DNA of 64,000 nt from CAKUFA01 sp963627465 (lineage in GTDB: Bacteria > Bacillota > Clostridia > Christensenellales > Aristaeellaceae), in the NCBI GenBank assembly GCA_963627465.1, contig CAVGBO010000045.1, positions 9,088 through 73,087 on the forward strand, read 5' to 3'. The translations under genes and the position numbers were made by a program. The notes below the pieces were generated by a model, which saw only the letters and a list, made by a program, of their open reading frames with translations, searched no databases and had not been told where the DNA came from. Each line of letters opens with the position of its first letter. The stretch's first letter is position 1. Shown here in pieces: positions 61,427-64,000 of the stretch.

Positions 61427-62758
61427 GTGGCGGCTACGTCAGATGCATTCCGGGATCGAATGATGGCTGCCACCCGAGTCGTGCGCAGCGAGGAGACGGT
61501 CCTGAAGCGGCGGATCGCATCGCTATACGAGCAATGCGCCGAGGACATGGAGCGTGAGATCCTCCGCTACGGCGAGGACAGCCTGACAGGGCGCAGGGCA
61601 GCAGCCATACAGGAGTCCATGCAGGGGTATGTGCACCGGCTGTGGCAGGAGATTGGCAATGCGGCACAGCGTGCGGTACGCCGTGGTGCGGATCTGGGCA
61701 CGGCTTCGCAAGTCTCCCTGCTGGACGATGCCTTGGCAGGCATCGGCATCACCACCAGCCCCAGCTTTGCCAGTGTGTTCGCCCGGACGCAGGACGAAGC
61801 CGTGGCGGCCGTACTGAACGGCACCATTTACGCCGGAAAGCACGCTGGATTGTCACGGCGCATCTGGAACAATGAAGCATTGCAGGCAGGGAACATTGAG
61901 CAAATCATCGCTGCGGCGGTGGCGGAAGGGCGGAGCGCACCACAGCTGGCGCGCGACCTGGAAGCCTATGTGAACCCGAAGGCACTCATGCCTGACCACT
62001 GGAATGACATTTACCCCTGCTCCTTCAATTACAAGGTGGACTACAATGCCAAACGCCTGGCGGTGACGGCACTGAACCATGCTTATTATCAAGGCGCGGT
62101 GATGGCGGCACGGCAAAATCCCTATGCAGAGTTCCTGCACTGGGAGCTGTCAAGCGGTCATGAAATCTACGATGTGTGCGACCTATACATGGAGCATGAT
62201 GAGGGGCTGGGGTTGGGCAATTTTTCACTGGACAATGCGCCGCTGCCCCATCCCTTCTGCCGGTGCACCTGGTACATCGACTCCAGCAAGAGCCTGGACG
62301 AAATCGGGAACGAGCTAGGACGGTGGATCGGCGGAGAGAAAAATGACCGGCTGGATGAGGCGTTTGGGGAGTGGAAACAGAAAATTGGCTTGCCTGAAAT
62401 ATATAAGCCTGCTATAATGAAATGGCAGAACGCGAGCTTTTCCAGTGATGAATTGCTTAATGGACATTTTGCAAAACATCAAACGGAATTTTCTGAAATA
62501 ACCATAGATAGCTATCTTCAAAAAGCACGCGAACTACTCATGAGCCAGGACACCGAGGTCTTGGAGTTGTATCGCTCTGACGGAAGTCTGGCGAGGTACA
62601 AGCCGTCTACCAATGAATTTGTAGTTGGTGTTGCAGATGGTACAATACGAACCTATTTTGTTCCTGCTTCGGGGAAAGCATATTGGATAGAGGAGTTGAA
62701 ACGTAATGGAAAAGAACCCATGCCCGGTATGTGGACGGATGATTCTTCAGGAATATGA
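61427..62758 (+). CDS. Phage minor head (SPP1 gp7 / Mu F-like) protein with C-terminal toxin-like domain
   Basis: 443 residues from a GTG start; the ribosome site is poor, and the frame is open back through the CRISPR repeat, so the natural 5' end may be lost. Residues 1-300 look like an SPP1 gp7-type head morphogenesis protein, including ALNHAYYQGAVMAAR, HWELSSGHEIYDVCD and HPFCRCTWYIDSS (about 215-285). Residues about 325-430 resemble BECR-fold nuclease toxin modules of polymorphic toxins: GHFAKHQTEF (His347, His351), a helical YLQKARELL, RSDGSLARYKPSTNEFVV and IRTYF (Arg408-Phe411). The DNA turns AT-rich exactly at this junction. Toxin activity is inferred. Confidence 0.8.
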   Translation: MAATSDAFRDRMMAATRVVRSEETVLKRRIASLYEQCAEDMEREILRYGEDSLTGRRAAAIQESMQGYVHRLWQEIGNAAQRAVRRGADLGTASQVSLLDDALAGIGITTSPSFASVFARTQDEAVAAVLNGTIYAGKHAGLSRRIWNNEALQAGNIEQIIAAAVAEGRSAPQLARDLEAYVNPKALMPDHWNDIYPCSFNYKVDYNAKRLAVTALNHAYYQGAVMAARQNPYAEFLHWELSSGHEIYDVCDLYMEHDEGLGLGNFSLDNAPLPHPFCRCTWYIDSSKSLDEIGNELGRWIGGEKNDRLDEAFGEWKQKIGLPEIYKPAIMKWQNASFSSDELLNGHFAKHQTEFSEITIDSYLQKARELLMSQDTEVLELYRSDGSLARYKPSTNEFVVGVADGTIRTYFVPASGKAYWIEELKRNGKEPMPGMWTDDSSGI

Positions 62759-62885
62759 CATCTGCGATGTATGCGGTTGGGAAAACGATCCTGTTCAGCT
62801 AGCGAATCCAACACTTTCTGGTGGGGCAAACCATGAGAGTCTTCAGGAAGCACGAAAAGCATGGCAAAAGCAGAATCAGAAGTAA
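62706..62885 (+). CDS. CPCC-type Cys-rich small protein, candidate immunity protein
   Basis: 59 residues. ATG 62706 lies inside the end of the toxin-like gene (53-base overlap) behind GAGGAG. The pattern CPVCG, YDICDVCGWENDPVQ, GGANHESLQEARKAW is the Cys-rich CPCC domain, a zinc-ribbon-like family often seen beside polymorphic toxins. The overlap ensures production together with the toxin-bearing protein. Confidence 0.85.
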   Translation: MEKNPCPVCGRMILQEYDICDVCGWENDPVQLANPTLSGGANHESLQEARKAWQKQNQK

Positions 62886-62943
62886 TCAGATTGATCGTGG
62901 TGGCTGGATGGTCGGGAACAGACAGAGCAAGAGGTGAAAGAGA

Positions 62944-63216
62944 ATGGCGACATCATCCCTGAATCCTGAGAAGATTTACAATATTGTTTATGAAGGCTAT
63001 GAGGACTTCGTATTTGATATGGCAGGCGAAGATGATTCGGTCATTCTTTATGCCGATGCCGGCAGCACGCAAGTAACAACTGACAAGCACTATTCCTTTG
63101 CAACCTGGGATGAGATGTTGAAAGCTCCTGTGTTCTATGGGAAGACGCTGGCGGAAGCTGCACCGCTCATGAAGATTCAGAAACCGTGGTCAGCGTGGAT
63201 GCAACACGAAGCATAA
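62944..63216 (+). CDS. Small acidic protein, candidate immunity protein
   Basis: 90 residues, acidic, behind GAGGTG. The C-terminal half (WDEMLKAPVFYGKTLAEAAP, then LMKIQKPW) resembles that of the 81-residue protein encoded next. Size, acidity and position after a toxin module fit an immunity protein; no named family recognised. Confidence 0.75.
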   Translation: MATSSLNPEKIYNIVYEGYEDFVFDMAGEDDSVILYADAGSTQVTTDKHYSFATWDEMLKAPVFYGKTLAEAAPLMKIQKPWSAWMQHEA

Positions 63217-63279
63217 GGCATAAGGACGTATTTCTTGCCTGAGAAAAGAATAAACTGCCGGGAGGAGGAAACGTAAACG

Positions 63280-63525
63280 ATGTATCCGATGATGAATCCT
63301 GATACCTTTGTCGATGAAGCCAATATGGGATTGGACATCAGCATGGAATATCATGGCATGACCTACTATGTCGGCCGCCATGATGACCATTTGCTGATCA
63401 TGACGGATTTACCAAATGAAAATGTCATGTATGCCAAAGACGCTTCTGAGTTCCTGCGTCAGTACAAGATTGAAGGAAGACCCCTTCAAGAAGTGCTGCC
63501 GATGATGAAACAGGTGTGGAATTGA
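63280..63525 (+). CDS. Small acidic protein, second candidate immunity protein
   Basis: 81 residues behind GGGAGGAGG. Ends with EFLRQYKIEGRPLQEVLPMM and a Trp near the C-terminus, alignable to the preceding 90-residue protein (EMLK..GKTLAEAAPLMK..W). The pair may be diverged paralogues, as in immunity arrays of polymorphic toxins. A terminator follows at once. Confidence 0.75.
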   Translation: MYPMMNPDTFVDEANMGLDISMEYHGMTYYVGRHDDHLLIMTDLPNENVMYAKDASEFLRQYKIEGRPLQEVLPMMKQVWN

Positions 63526-63550
63526 AAGTCCCCATGCGGGGGCTTTTTTC
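63526..63550 (+). terminator. Terminator of the toxin-immunity cassette
   Basis: GTCCCC pairs with GGGGGC around ATGC, then TTTTTT. Confidence 0.88.
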
Positions 63551-63742
63551 AATGGGCGGAAAGCACCGTGGCATGAACAAGCGACCCGAAAGAACGATTG
63601 CTGCCGGGACTGTAGGTGGGAATCAGCAAGCTTTATGGAGATGACCAACGGACAGTGGCCGGAACTGGTCAAACGTGCTGTGCAGGTGGAGGAACATCTT
63701 CCCTGCTGCCGGTTGACAGTCAGCAGCCGACCCAACCAAAGC
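63551..63742. other. Spacer region between the cassette and the CRISPR array
   Basis: A short open frame starting at 63635 (MEMTNGQWPELVKRAV) runs into the CRISPR repeats and is not a believable gene as it stands; its first 35 codons could be a truncated phage gene. No further repeat copy is visible here. Confidence 0.5.
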
Positions 63743-64000
63743 ATTTCAATCCACGCACCCCGTGAGGGGTGCGACGGGTTCAGGATTTCCTGTTGCAGGT
63801 CAAACTGTGGATTTCAATCCACGCACCCCGTGAGGGGTGCGACTTGAGCAGGATGGTAGTCAGGGTGCAAGTTGGTTGATTTCAATCCACGCACCCCGTG
63901 AGGGGTGCGACCATCCTGCTGGAGTCCATGCTGGAAGCTACCGCCATTTCAATCCACGCACCCCGTGAGGGGTGCGACCAATCTTGCGTATCGCATATTC
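63743..64000 (-). CRISPR. CRISPR array, type I-C-like repeat (continues past the edge)
   Basis: Four identical 33-base repeats start at 63743, 63811, 63879 and 63946, with spacers of 35, 35 and 34 bases and a fourth cut by the window edge. In the crRNA sense (minus) the repeat begins GTCGCACCCC, has a short CACCCC/GGGGTG palindrome and ends ATTGAAAT, like type I-C repeats. That orientation puts the leader and probably the cas genes beyond the right edge and the trailer end at 63743. Confidence 0.97.

Noticed and set aside
63635..63847. ORF encoding ISIHAPREG-type repeats
   Set aside because: It is translation of CRISPR repeats, a well-known false gene type.
63844..63945. Shared AGCAGGATG word in spacers 2 and 3 (opposite strands)
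   Set aside because: Nine bases is too short to argue for a common protospacer.

Overview
The window looks like a chromosomal scaffold of an anaerobic Clostridia-type Bacillota, possibly an uncultured gut or rumen lineage. The clues are strong AGGAGG ribosome sites and sigma-A promoters, a tryptophan T-box, NrdR, a Crp/Fnr-ferredoxin-cupin cluster, a SpoIIE/RsbW-type partner switch, and many cleaved AxA-AEE secretion signals. DNA is GC-rich except in a few AT-rich islands (about 33.2-33.7, 34.8-35.7, 58.8-61.3 and 62.4-63.5 kb). A run of ten Ns at 59292-59301 shows the sequence is a scaffold. I saw no rRNA or tRNA gene.

Layout: (1) 1-14.6 kb, sugar and peptide use. It holds a GH3 glycosidase (cut by the edge), a secreted esterase, an Opp/Dpp-type ABC transporter, a mannonate dehydratase / DapA-type aldolase / GarR / glycerate kinase set, MTA/SAH nucleosidase, an SDR enzyme and galactose mutarotase. 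(2) 14.6-22.4 kb, signalling. It holds a SAM-binding protein, a small alarmone hydrolase, a STAS protein, a membrane PP2C phosphatase fused to an RsbW-like kinase, a STAS-phosphotransferase fusion, and secreted proteins. (3) 22.4-33.2 kb (minus), a LacI-controlled operon with GH63-like and GH78 glycosidases, a nucleoside-hydrolase-like protein, a fucose-isomerase-like enzyme, a split transketolase and an FGGY kinase. The enzyme set fits the apulose-4-phosphate transketolase route for D-apiose. (4) 33.7-38.9 kb (minus), a tryptophan unit: a T-box with an apparent UGG specifier, the trpXYZ transporter, two small AT-rich genes and trpS. (5) 38.9-57.8 kb, housekeeping: rmuC, recR, ebfC, nrdR, a DUF368 lipid flippase, a peptidoglycan-binding protein, a MATE exporter behind an attenuator, a Crp/Fnr regulon, MFS, hydrolases, FtsK/SpoIIIE and an Mbeg1-like lipase. 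(6) 57.9-64 kb, accessory: a decayed group II intron behind a terminator, a five-repeat secreted protein spanning the gap, then a phage minor-head protein with a C-terminal toxin-like domain and three small candidate immunity genes. This last cassette lies between a lone decayed CRISPR repeat and a type I-C-like array that runs off the right edge.

The most unusual feature is the phage-head/toxin/immunity cassette embedded at the trailer end of the CRISPR array. Other leads are the candidate apiose operon, the partner switch with a STAS-kinase fusion, the leader ORF and attenuator before the MATE gene, and DnaA boxes over the nrdR promoter.
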